DNA of 64,000 bases from Eurosta solidaginis (Eukaryota > Arthropoda > Insecta > Diptera > Tephritidae). Below, piece by piece: positions 34,838 to 44,938 of the stretch. A program made the translations under genes and the position numbers. The DNA lies in contig NC_090323.1 in the NCBI RefSeq assembly GCF_040869045.1, positions 175,482,083 through 175,546,082 of the forward strand. The letters run 5' to 3'. The notes below the pieces were generated by a model. The model saw only the letters and a program-made list of their open reading frames with translations. It did not search any database and was not told where the DNA came from. Numbering within the stretch: the stretch's first letter is position 1; every line of letters begins with the position of its first letter.

Positions 34838-35166
34838 ATGTTGTTGTTGTAGCGATAAGGACACTCCCCGAAGACCATGGGAAGTGTTATCGAGTTGATG
34901 GTCCTCTGCCGGATGCAGTTCCAAGCGCGACCATCTCGGGACCGATTTGTTATGACCACATGTGACCCCTAGATCCATGAGGAGTTCGGGGTCGTCAGAG
35001 CCTCGGCTGTTAATGAAATAGGATTCGCCACGGATATGTGAGGTTGACAATTGGGTTTGGAGAAGCTATATATTGCGCTGGCAACCTGAAAAGGTTGCGC
35101 TACACAACCCTTTGAATCTGGTATTTTAGTCGCCTCTTACGACAGGCATACCTACCGCGGGCCATT
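34838..35166 (-). repeat. Repeat B, internally shortened
   Basis: Plus strand starts GTTGTTGTTGTAGCGATAAG (the tail, inverted), then the hairpin (34861-34889), the GCGACCATCTCGGG block, GATTCGCCACGGATATGTGA, and ends TTTAGTCGCCTCTTACGACA then CCGCGGG. Compared with 44226-44632 part of the middle is missing. Confidence 0.7.
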
Positions 35167-35365
35167 GACTTTAAGTTGCATTCACAAAAATGAGAGTGAA
35201 ATTTATTCAAAATTTTTGATTTTGTACAAGTAGTAAAGTGTAACAAGTTTGAAAATGGTATAAAAAGGAAAAAGCTTTGTATAAAATGGTGGCCTTCGGC
35301 AGCCCTTATAAAACATTACCCAGGCCGTCCCTATAACGGTTTGGGATCAAAATTATATAATGGAT

Positions 35366-35550
35366 CTAGGGTGTGGGAGGGCGGTATGACCTAGAAGGTC
35401 GCATGTGGTCTTATCAAATCGTTTCCGAGATGGTCGGGCTTGGTGCCGAAACGTACCGGATCTGCATCCGACAAAGGACCATCAACATCGATAACAATCC
35501 CCAAGGCCTTCGGGGAGTGTCCTTATAGCTACAACAACAACATCAAAATT
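35366..35550 (+). repeat. Repeat B, 3' fragment
   Basis: CCGAGATGGTCGGGC, GGATCTGCATCCGACAAAGG, then a hairpin variant AATCCCC-AAGGCCTTC-GGGGAGT and CTACAACAACAAC. Confidence 0.75.
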
Positions 35551-35607
35551 ATATCCGTGCGAAACCTCTTTTTATAAAATTGTTTCCCCTGGTACAATAA
35601 AACTATG

Positions 35608-36462
35608 AGGTTAGGTTAGGTTCAACTGGCCGGTCCACGAGGACCTCACATAGACTGAATAAGTCCGTAGTGTTACCAGAAGTTTGTTTTAACTGCCAAA
35701 CTGAAAACCTTATCGAAAACCAGGACCTATTTTATAAAATAACTGTCCTCCTGGCAAATACTAGAAGCTTCCTAGGACTTAAGCCATTTGCTGCTTCTTG
35801 AGCTGACAGCTGTATCACTCCTAATAGCTGGAGTTTTAGCTTGGCAAGCGCAGGGCACGAATACAGAACGTGGTCGATCGTTTCCTCCTCCAACCCGCAC
35901 TTCCTACATCTGCTATCACTGACCAAACTTAATTTAAAGGCATGTGACGCCAAAAGGCAGTGTCCAGTCAGAATACCCGTCATGAGTCTACAGTCCTCTC
36001 TCTTTAATAATAGAAGCAACTTTGTTAGTCTAAGGTTGCAAAACCTACACATAATCTTCGACCCTTTACAGCCCCGCGCTTGAACCCCCGCCTTTCCCGC
36101 TTGGTCGATCATGTGCACCTCTCGCCTTCGCTTATTCTCGTGGGACGTCTACGGAACGAGCTTCAAGGGATGTGCCCTTTTTAGCTAGTTCATCCTCTTT
36201 CATTCCCATCTATTCCCATATACCCTGGGACCCAATATAGATGTATGCTTCTCCCTGCCCCGATTCTCTCCAGAGACTGCCTACACTCTAACATGCATTT
36301 AGACGCTGTGCTATGCGAGATTATTGCCTTAATTGCTGCTTGACTGTCAATATAAAAGTTAACACGGTTGCAGCTCAAGCTATTCTCTTTCAGAGTTTCT
36401 ACTGCTTTGGTTACGGCTAATATTTCCGCTTCGAAAACGCTACAGTAATCCGGCAGCCTGTA
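35608..36462 (-). mobile_element. LINE-1x copy 4, 3' half
   Basis: Antisense coding for RNase H (RLPDYCSVFEAEILAV, NFYIDSQAAIKA, LYWVPGYMGIDGNE) and the Cys-rich end (CRKC...HVLYSC). The RNase H frame is open over about 90 codons. The tail on the plus strand is AGGTTAGGTTAGGTT (35608-35622). 5' truncation near 36462. It closely matches copies 1 and 3. Confidence 0.85.
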
Positions 36463-37300
36463 AGATCTTTTTACTGTGAGAACCATAAGAAAATTTTCTA
36501 TTTTAACTGCAAATATTTCCTGGCAGTTAAATTTTTTCTTCTCCCCCTTCGAATGCAATTTAAATGTATGTATGTTAATAATTTTTCACCTATGTATTGT
36601 ACCTCAAAGCTTGTTGGTTCGAGTCATATTTTAATAAAAGAAACCGTCCATCAAATAGTACTTACTATCTTCATAGAATTAGAAAAAAAAATTATATATT
36701 GCCGAAACTGTGCATTCTTAAAAGGCAGCCATCAGTGGAAAAATAGTACGTACTAAAGTACTTTTTAGCAGCCGTTATAAACAAAATTTTACGATTGTAT
36801 CAAAAATTCCTACACTGATTAACTCGCTGGCATACAACGTCGTGTCTTTTTATTCGTTGATCGTTCGTTGTGTGACAAAGTTAAAATTATTTTCCTTCGC
36901 GCATAAAAATCAGAGATTCTGCGAAATCTATTCATCTAAAACTATATTAAATTTGGAAAAAGTAGTACCAACGTTAAATAAGTTTGTGTTCTTTTGTGTA
37001 TTCTAATTTTATTGCCGATTTGTGTAGAAATTTCTAATTCCAGCGTAATTGGTTAGAGACTTGAGTTTTTCGTGAAAAGAGAAAAATTGTCAAGGTGAGC
37101 TAGTGATATTAAAATAAATATATAAATAAGTTTAAAATTGTATGAATTTGCGGATAATATTTGGAATTTGCCAGCAGTTGGCTGATCTCATTTAGAGGAA
37201 TTGATTGTAGGGAAATGTGAACTAATTAAATGTGCGTATATATGTACATACATATGTATGACCTCACAAGTTGTTTGAACATATTTGAAATATATTTATT
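36463..37300. other. Element-free interval, possible host sequence
   Basis: No transposon signature. A stretch at 36840-37094 ends in AAG|GTGAGC, a good splice-donor match at 37095, and could be a non-coding first exon; no coding exon follows in the window, so this is only a suggestion. Confidence 0.3.
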
Positions 37301-37385
37301 CGCGGCTGTATAATATATATTTATATATATATATATATAGATGTATTTATATATATATATATATAGATGTGTGTATATATAACGA
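37300..37385. repeat. (TA)n microsatellite
   Basis: Two tandem blocks of TATTTATATATATATATA ending in TAGATGT, then a TGTGTATATATA run. Short open frames here are artefacts of the repeat. Confidence 0.9.
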
Positions 37386-37539
37386 TAAGTGAGTTGGCAG
37401 CAAACAAACAAGCGTATTTTTAAAGTTGAAATTTCCATTGATAAACATATCTACGTACATATGTATGTATATATGGGCGCATAAAGATGGCGCTGCAGGG
37501 TTGCATAGCGTTGTCCAATGTGTTTTATAATAGAGGGTT

Positions 37540-38230
37540 TAATAAAACGAAAAACGTAGTAATGGTAGAGTACTACACCATAAAAAATCAGGGGTTAAAT
37601 TTCCGATCAGAATTCCCCGCTGTAAATTCTAGAATGACACGCTTAATACACTTCCAAAAATATCGGGAGGGGAGTCAACGGACTCTCGACGGACGGAGGA
37701 TCGTGAATCCAAAAACGGAAAACAAGAATTTTGAGCCGTTCAAAAGATATGGTAAAAGTCTAGAACAGGGGTCGACTGCAAATACGCGTTAAAAAAATAT
37801 CGAGGAAAGAAACATTTTTATCCGTTGAAATCAGCTATTTTCATGTGGTTGTTGTAATGTTGTTGTGCAGTAAAAAAAAAGTTGGTAATTGTGCAGTTTA
37901 GGGGCCCCACCCTAAAATTGGGCCTTTTTTTGAGTGAGGTATCAAAGACGTGTATTCACCTCTAGATCAAGAATCCGAAAGCGGAAGTTAACTTTTTTTA
38001 CCCGTTCAAAAGATATTAACGAAAAACCGAAAAAAGAACCGGGGGTGGGATCCATAGTATTTTTGCGCAGAACACCTTTCTGCGTTGGCTACCACCACAA
38101 TTGATGCACAATTTTTTTTGTGGGCACAACCACAACAAAAACCACATGAAAATCGCCAACTTCAACTGCAAATATCTCCGGACAGAGATACAATTTTTTT
38201 TTCTTAAATTATTATTTACTTCCAAAATCC
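37540..38230. repeat. Unclassified repeat with an internal inverted pair
   Basis: GTTGAAATCAGCTATTTTCATGTGGTTG (about 37822-37850) recurs inverted around 38137-38170, and CCGTTCAAAAGATAT appears twice in direct orientation (37737 and 38000). No protein motif is evident; the open frame at 37487-37792 has no family signature. Confidence 0.4.
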
Positions 38231-38314
38231 AGATCGGCGTAAGCCTTAACAGAGAAATTATTTTCTAATAGAATTCATATATTTCACGTTAAAATAAAAC
38301 TCAAGGGTAGTTAC

Positions 38315-38877
38315 TAGGGCTGTGAACTGCATCCGTATTTTTCATCTATCCGGATAAACCGGATATTCGAATACCCGGATAGCTAAGCAAAAAATACAAC
38401 TATCCGGATACATAAATGGGACATACGGATATCCGATGTTCGGATATCCGGATACGTAAACGGAAAATCCGGACATCCGTATGTCCGGATACTGGAATAT
38501 AAAAGTTGAATATCTGCATATCAGAATTGAACGAAGCAAACATCGAAAAATTTTTTCACAAAATATGTTTGTAGATTATTTAATTAACGTCAAAAATTAA
38601 AAAGCTACAATTTTACAAACAAGTGAAAATAAGAACAGTGCCATTTGTATATATTGTGAAAAAATGCTGTTAAATAACCATATATGGTACATCAATTTGT
38701 TGCTTGAACTGGATATCCAAAAATACGGTTATTAACCGGATCTTCATAAATCCGGATATCCGGATAGTTTCACAAACGAATATTAACCGGATATCCATTC
38801 CGCCCGAATTTTATCCGTGTCAACGCATATCCGTATGGATATACGGATATTCGAATATGCGGATAGTCCCAGCCCTA
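38315..38877. mobile_element. hAT-like MITE (563 bp) with 8-bp target duplication
   Basis: Flanked by perfect 8-bp repeats GTAGTTAC (38307-38314 and 38878-38885). Ends are TAGGGCTGTGAACT and, inverted, TAGGGCTGGGACTA. Both ends are packed with ATCCGGAT/CGGATATCCG palindromes, typical of subterminal transposase sites. No transposase; the short open frames read simple repeat. hAT is inferred from the 8-bp duplication and (T/C)AGGGCTG-type ends. Confidence 0.85.
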
Positions 38878-39203
38878 GTAGTTACATGTCACTCGATGGA
38901 TGTTGGATGGATATGAAGCGACTTTCAACACTCGCTCTTAGTCTTCTACTTACCTTCTTGTATTAAAACATGTACTGAAAGTTATCCGATCCGAGGTTTA
39001 GACGGAATTTTATCCGTGTCAACGCATATCCGTATGGATATACGAATATTCGAATATGCGGAGAGTCCCAGCCCTAGTAGTTACATGTCACTCGATGGAT
39101 GTTGGATGGATATGAAGCGACTTTCAACACTCGCTCTTAGTCTTGTACTTACCTTCTTGTATTAAAACATGTACTGAAAGTTATCCGATCCGAGGTTTAG
39201 ACG
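38806..39203. repeat. Tandem duplication, two 199-bp units
   Basis: 38806-39004 and 39005-39203 differ at about three positions. The unit includes the last 72 bp of the hAT-like MITE, its right target duplication and about 120 bp of flanking DNA, so the duplication happened after the insertion. Confidence 0.9.
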
Positions 39204-39289
39204 GAATCAAAGAAACCTACATCGGCAACACTTATTATTTTTCTTGTGTCGATAAAGACTGTCATAACTTTGTATGATTCATTCCTCTT

Positions 39290-39410
39290 TGGTACAGGAT
39301 TCGCCCCGGGTAGGTGAGGTTCACAAATGGGCTAGAGAAGCAGTAAAACTATTAGATTTATAACGCGCTTAATCACGCCTTGAATCCAATTCCTACGACA
39401 ATCGGTAACA
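39290..39410 (-). repeat. Repeat B, decayed 5' fragment
   Basis: GGATTCGCCCCGGGTAGGTG, GGGCTAGAGAAGC and CCTTGAATCC...CCTACGACAATCG follow the order of the antisense 5' half of repeat B. Confidence 0.5.
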
Positions 39411-39843
39411 CTCTCTTGGAGCTTTTGAGATATTGCTTAGCTTTCGATACTTATAGCAACGCTTCTCTCATTCACTCTAAGAGACTTCAAATAGAGTTTG
39501 TGAAGAAAGTCCTTTTAAGTTTTCTCCAGAGTAAACAGTTTCCATCGTAGCCGTACACCCATACGGTACACATACATACATATATAAAAAGTGCCTTTAC
39601 CACTGGAAGGCCTGGGATTTTTTAAAATGTGGACAGTCCTATGATCATGATTCTAGTAACTTGCCGTTGCCCTGCTACTTGTTCTCAAATAAGAGTATTA
39701 CTATCAGTCAGTGAGATCGAATTTAAAGCGATATTCTTAGTTTATATTAAATTCTTTTCAGCTTAGCAGCATTATCCTGGCGTTTTGAGTTCGGCGATAC
39801 AAATAAGTGGAAACACGAAGGAGGCTACAAGAAAAGAAGAAGT
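39411..39843. other. Flank of the full-length LINE
   Basis: Unassigned sequence up to the left target duplication AAGAAGT (39837-39843). Confidence 0.45.
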
Positions 39844-39866
39844 CGCTTCCCAAGGCAGTCGGTTCT

Positions 39867-42800
39867 ATGTTCCGGAGCGACTCGGGATTTTTCCCGACCA
39901 AGGACTGTCATTTCAGTGTGACCCCATTTAATTTGTTTCGTCCCTCCCACAAATTGTCATCCTCCCAGCAGCTCCTTGCAGCAGGACTGCTACATATTCT
40001 CTTACTCCGGGAAGGTATCGAACCCAATCCGGGTCCGCCTCCTGACCCCGGTCCTGAGAAATGGTTTTGCTGCATTTGCCAGAAAAGAATCTTTTTAGGA
40101 CGGTCATACTCTGTTCAGTGTGTCTCGTGCAAGGGATGGTTGCATCGGACAGGTTGTTCTGGGCTTGATCCCAAAACCCGACGTCCACGTAACTTTTATA
40201 AATCTTTTGTGGCTCCTTGCTGCTCACGCCCAAGGGCGTCCCGTAGTCTACGCCTAAGCGTATCCCCACTACCTTCCAGCAGCTTCGCTGCTCAGCAAGC
40301 CACAACAAGTACCCGCTGCTGCTCGCGCCCCACGGCGCCAACAACTCAAACAGCTGATACCACTCATAACTACTACCTTCGGAGTAGAGCTGGTAACAAT
40401 GCTGAGCATCAGCCCCTGCCCCCGTCTTTTTCTCCCACCCTCTTTTCTGGCAGCAATCGTGCAGGTCAGGGAAACAGACTCTTAGTCCCTGCCTCCGTTT
40501 GCACCGTCTGCCAGCACAGAATATATAGGTTTGCGACATCCGCTCAATGCAGCTCCTGCATTGGGTGGTGCCACTTTCCTAGATGTTCTGGTCTCCGCGA
40601 CGGCAACCCCTCGACGGGTTTCATCGCGCCATGTTGCCAGGTCGCAAACCCAAATCATCCGGGTACCCCAATGCTTGCCCAAGGGCGCCCAGTCCCAAGG
40701 CCACAACAGCAATTGCGTCCTGGCCTTCCACAACCTAGGCGTAGTCACCCCTCACTTACCCCTAGAGTGGCGGCGTCACCCCTCATGCACTTCAGAATTC
40801 TGCAGTTCAACTGTAATGGACTAACTGGGAAGATTACGGAGATAGTCGATTTCATGAAGCGGCACAACATCCGCATTGCTGCGATTCAAGAGACTAAACT
40901 CACAGCAAGATCTGCATTGCAGACCTGCTCTGGTTATAATGTCCACAGGAAAGACCGCGAGAGCGGAAATGGAGGCGGCCTCGCGTTTATTATACACCTC
41001 TCTGTGCAATATCATATATTTGATCCTGGCATCGACCGCAGTGACAATGTCTTAGAACGTCAAGGCCTATCTGTCCGGTCAGGCGATGCAAATCTAGAAA
41101 TCATCAACATCTACATCCCTCCTGCCACCTGTTGCCCCAGTGGATACCGCCCTAATATCGAGGCCTTACTCACTGGCAACAATCGCATTATCTTAGGCGA
41201 TTTCAATGCCCATCACGACCTATGGCATTCAAACTTGCGGGCGGACAGTAGGGGTGAGATGTTGGCGGATCAAATAGACGAAACGACGTTCTGCACAATA
41301 AACGGGGACGCCCCCACACGTATGGTAGGAAGTTGTCATAGCTCGCCAGATATCTCAATCGTGAGCGCAGAACTCGTAAACTGCGTCAACTGGCAGCCGA
41401 TGGTAACATTGGCATCCGACCACCTGCCCATACTCATTTCGTTCAAGCGTACCGCCGACTTCATTGTCACCGAAAAACGCACTTTCATAAACTTCAAAAA
41501 AGGAAAATGGGAAGAATATAAATCTGCAACAGACAGCAGCTTTGCTGCCCTCCCTATCCCGACTGATGCCCGCCAAGGGGAGCGTGCTTTCCGTAAGGTC
41601 ATTGAATCCGCCTCGGCACATTTCATTCCCGCCGGGAGAATTCCCGAAATCCGGCCCCACTTCCCGGCGGAGGCCGCGAGCTTAGCGAGGGAACGCGACC
41701 TTATAAGACAGCTTGATCCAGGCGACCCCCAAATAAGGGATATAAACCAACGCATCAGATTGCTTGTGGACGAACACAAGCGGGCGAAATGGGAAGAGCA
41801 CCTAAGAGGTTGTAACCTCTCTACCGGTGTAGGTAAACTTTGGTCCACCGTAAAGTCCCTATCGAATCCGACTAAGCACCACAAAGACAAAGTTTCCATC
41901 GCCTTTGGCGATAAGGTGCTGTCGGATTCGAAAAAATGCGCGAGCGCTTTCTGCCGACAATATATAATGCATCCTACGGTCGACAAAAATAGACGGAGAG
42001 CCAATAGACACGCACATAAACACAAACTCAGTGCGTCACCAATTACCATCACCGCTAGAGAGGTTGAGGACGCCATTGGTCGCGCTAAGCCATCCAAAGC
42101 AGTGGGCCCAGACGGCATAGCCATGCCGATGCTTAAAAACCTAGGGAAAGAGGATTTCAAATATTTAGCGCATGTCTTCAACCTGTCTCTTTCCACCTTT
42201 GTCATACCCGAGAAATGGAAAATGACCAAGGTGGTCCCGCTACTAAAGCCTGGGAAACCAGCTAACGTAGGTGAGTCATATCGTCCGATATCTCTCCTAT
42301 CGCCAGTGGCAAAGACGCTTGAAGCCATTTTGCTCCCTTATTTCCAAGCACATTTGCAGCTAGCCCCTCATCAGCATGGCTTCAGAAAACTCCATAGCAC
42401 TACCTCCGCGCTAAATGTCATTAGCACCCAGATAAATTGCGGTTTGAATCAATATCCCCACCATAGAACAGTACTCGTAGCGTTAGACCTATCAAAAGCT
42501 TTTGATACGGTCAACCATGGCTCGTTACTGCAAGACCTGGAAGGGTCCACCCTTCCCCCATGTCTTAAAAGGTGGACCGCAAATTATCTGGGTGGTCGGC
42601 AGGCATCGGTGCAATTCAGAAACGAAGCATCAAAACAAAGGAGAATTAAACAAGGGGTGCCACAGGGTGGTGTCCTATCCCCGCTTTTGTTTAATTTCTA
42701 CATATCTAAGCTACCTTCACCACCGGAAGGAGTCACAATCGTTTCCTACGCCGATGACTGCACAATAATGGCCACAGGCCCAGGCCCAAAGATCGATGAG

Positions 42801-43853
42801 CTGTGCAATAAAATAAACGGCTATCTCCCTGATCTCTCCAGTTTTTTCGCCTCGCGAAACCTGGCATTGTCACCGACTAAATCTTCCGCGACCTTATTTA
42901 CAACATGGACGCCCCAAATGTCGACCATATTGAACATCCACGTCGATGGCACTACGCTACCGACTGTCCTACACCCCAAAATCTTGGGTGTGACGTTTGA
43001 TCAGGATCTACATTTTGGTGCGCACGCAACCGCAATTGTTCCAAGAATTCAGAGCCGTAATAAAATCCTCAAATCCCTTGCTGGCAGTACCTGGGGAAAA
43101 GATAAAGAAACGCTCTTGACCACATACAAAGCAATTAGCCAGCCGATTACGTGCTACGCGTCACCCATATGGTCGCCAAGCCTAAAAACCACCCACTGGA
43201 AGAAACTACAGGCCTGCTAAAATACTGCTCTCAGAATCGCCACGGGCTGTCTTCTTATGTCCCCAGAACACCATCTGCATAATGAGGCGAGAATACTCCC
43301 CATCAGGGAGAGAAATGAGATGCTGACCAAACAGTTTCTGTTGAATACCCAGAAACCTGGGCATCCCAACAGACATCTGATTGACGAACCAGCACCGCCT
43401 AGGGGCCTAAGGAGTCATCTCCGTAAGCATTTTGAGGAAATACGGCACCTGAGAACCCAGCCGTATGAAGCGGAAAAACACAAGCAGGTCCTTGGTGAAC
43501 TCCATAGACAGGCGTCGGACCTTTATGTCGGGAATTGCCCGGTGAATCCAGTACTTGAAGAAAAATATCCAGAACTCGCAGAAGAGGAACGCATACTCCC
43601 CAGGGAAACGCGTGTCACTCTTGCTCAACTTCGTTCTGGATACTGTAACAGGTTAAACTCTTACCTATCCAGAATCAACCCCGACATACAAAATGTATGC
43701 CCTGCTTGCAATGTGTCCCCACATGACACCAACCATCTCTTTAATTGTAATGTGGAACCAACGCCTCTAACACCCCTTTCCTTATGGTCCACCCCTGTTG
43801 AAACGGCAAGTTTCCTTGGACTCCCGTTAGAGGATATTGATGACAATTTGTGA
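39867..43853 (+). pseudogene. LINE-P polyprotein (PHD-like fingers, endonuclease, RT) with one nonsense codon
   Basis: From ATG at 39867 the frame has 1,328 codons with a single stop, TAA at 43218-43220 (codon 1118). In order: a 2A-like GIEPNPGP (residues 50-57); two PHD-like Cys/His fingers (about 68-119, CICQK...CVSC..WLHRTGC; about 212-257, CTVCQ...CSSC..WCHFPRC) that may bind nucleic acid; an AP endonuclease (about 307-525: FNCNGL, IQETKL, LGDFNAHH, SDHLPI) that would nick the target; RT (about 725-1005: GPDGIAMPML, YRPISLLSP, VALDLSKAFDTVNH, GVPQGGVLSPLLFN, SYADDCTI); and a Cys-rich CPACN...HLFNC (about 1275-1292). An in-frame GTG at 39807 lies outside the element, so it is not the start. 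The antisense relative at 46262 has CAA at the nonsense position. Confidence 0.92.
40014..40037 (+). other. 2A-like motif in LINE-P
   Basis: The codons spell GIEPNPGP, matching the 2A consensus D-x-E-x-N-P-G-P except for Gly in place of Asp, preceded by the hydrophobic stretch LLHILLLRE. 2A-like sequences are known at N-termini of some non-LTR retrotransposon proteins. Whether this variant causes ribosome skipping is unknown. Confidence 0.6.
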
Positions 43854-44126
43854 TCGGTCGCGGCTATTAGGTGGGGCGAGCATTGCTACAACAACAACAA
43901 CAAGAAGTCTAAACGTAGCTGCTTAAAACGTAATATGGCTGGAGGGCCTTTTCATAAAAGAGACATATACATCAACAATTACAGTTTCATGCAATAAAAG
44001 ATGATTTTAGTGAATAGGGAATACATCTTAGGTCCACTTGCAGAACGGAAAGTTATCTGACGTTAAACTATCATCGGAATATAACTCTTGAGTTAATAAG
44101 ACATTGCTCTCCCCCAGAGGGTTAGA

Positions 44127-44225
44127 CGCTTCCCAAGGCAGCCGGTTCTATGTATCGGAGCGACTCGGAATTTTTCCCGACCAAGGGCTGTAATGTCAGT
44201 GTAACCACTGCTACAAGAACAACAA
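44127..44225 (+). mobile_element. 99-bp LINE-P deletion derivative (two ends only)
   Basis: The first 82 bp match LINE-P 39844-39925, including CGCTTCCCAAGGCAG and CGACTCGGAATTTTTCCCGA, and then the sequence passes directly to ACTGCTACAAGAACAACAA, the LINE-P 3' end. About 3.95 kb is absent. It directly abuts a repeat B copy. Confidence 0.8.
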
Positions 44226-44632
44226 TGGGTTAGGGGCTTAGAATCTACCCGCGGAAGGTATGCCTGTCATAAGAGGCGACCAAAATACCAAATTGATTCA
44301 ATGGGTTGCGTAACGCAACCCTTTAATGGTGTGGTCAGCGCAAAATAAATTCTCCAACCCAATTGTCAACCTCACCTACCCGTGGCGAATCCTGTTACTT
44401 TAACCGAAGCTCTGGCGGCCCCAAGTTCGTCATGGATGAATGGAGGGCGGGATGGCCTTGAAAGTTTCGTGAGGTCATCCTAAATTGTTCCTGCGATGGT
44501 CGGGCTGGTGCCTTAATGGTGCTTGTTACTGGAACGTACTGGATCTGCATCCGGCAAAGGACCATCAACATCGATAACACTCCCCAAGGCCTTCGGGGAG
44601 TGTCCTTACCGCTACAACAACAACAAAAAGAC
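44226..44632 (+). repeat. Repeat B, full-length reference copy
   Basis: Begins GGGTTAGGGGCTTAGAATC, includes TACCCGCGG, CCCAATTGTCAACCTCACC, GATGGTCGGGC, GGATCTGCATCCGGCAAAGG and CATCAACATCGATAACACTC, then a perfect hairpin ACACTCCCC-AAGGCCTTC-GGGGAGTGT (44577-44603) and a tail CTACAACAACAACAA. About 407 bp; no coding frame; no A/B box pair noticed. Confidence 0.8.
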
Positions 44633-44756
44633 GTTAAAAATGTTATGTTTACTCTTAAGCCTTCCCTAATTGCGACAGTAATGGCCTCTGTGTCCTGAAC
44701 AATTGCAGTTTATCTTTATTGGTTCCTCTATACCAAATATTTAGCTCATTCTGCTT

Positions 44757-44938
44757 TTAGCCGTTTTTATGTTAATAAAACAGGATTCGCCACGGATAGG
44801 TGAGATTGATAATTGGGTGTGGAGAAGCTATATATTGCGCTGGCAACCTGGAAGGGTTGCGTTACACAACCTCTTGAATCTGGTATTTTAGTCGCCTCTT
44901 ACGACAGATATACCTACCGCGGGTATATTCCGACGCCA
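44757..44938 (-). repeat. Repeat B, 5' half
   Basis: Plus strand reads AACAGGATTCGCCACGGATA, GAGAAGCTATATATTGCGC, GGTATTTTAGTCGCCTCTTA and CCTACCGCGGGTATATTC, the antisense of the first half of repeat B. The tail half is missing, which is unusual for a 3'-primed retroposon and implies later deletion. Confidence 0.7.

Larger units (their letters stand above)
39844..43901 (+). mobile_element. LINE-P: full-length non-LTR retrotransposon (4,058 bp)
   Basis: Target-site duplication AAGAAGT at 39837-39843 and 43902-43908 defines the ends exactly. The element starts CGCTTCCCAAGGCAG, has a 23-nt leader, one long coding frame (39867-43853), a short 3' UTR of about 25 bp and ends GCTACAACAACAACAACA, a (CAA)n tail rather than poly(A). 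The start is confirmed by an independent derivative (44127) beginning at the same base. Single-ORF architecture with AP endonuclease and RT and no RNase H places it in the Jockey/CR1 assemblage; the exact clade is unsettled. Related pieces lie at 46262, 50323, 50937 and 57520. Confidence 0.92.

Noticed and set aside
37226..37438. Open frame over the (TA)n run
   Set aside because: It reads simple Tyr/Ile repeats from the microsatellite.
39807..39866. Upstream extension of the LINE-P frame to a GTG
   Set aside because: These codons partly lie outside the element, whose left edge (39844) is fixed by the target duplication and by the derivative at 44127. ATG at 39867 is the first in the element.
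41336..42328. 330-codon antisense open frame
   Set aside because: It is the shadow of the LINE-P endonuclease-RT frame and has no domain of its own.
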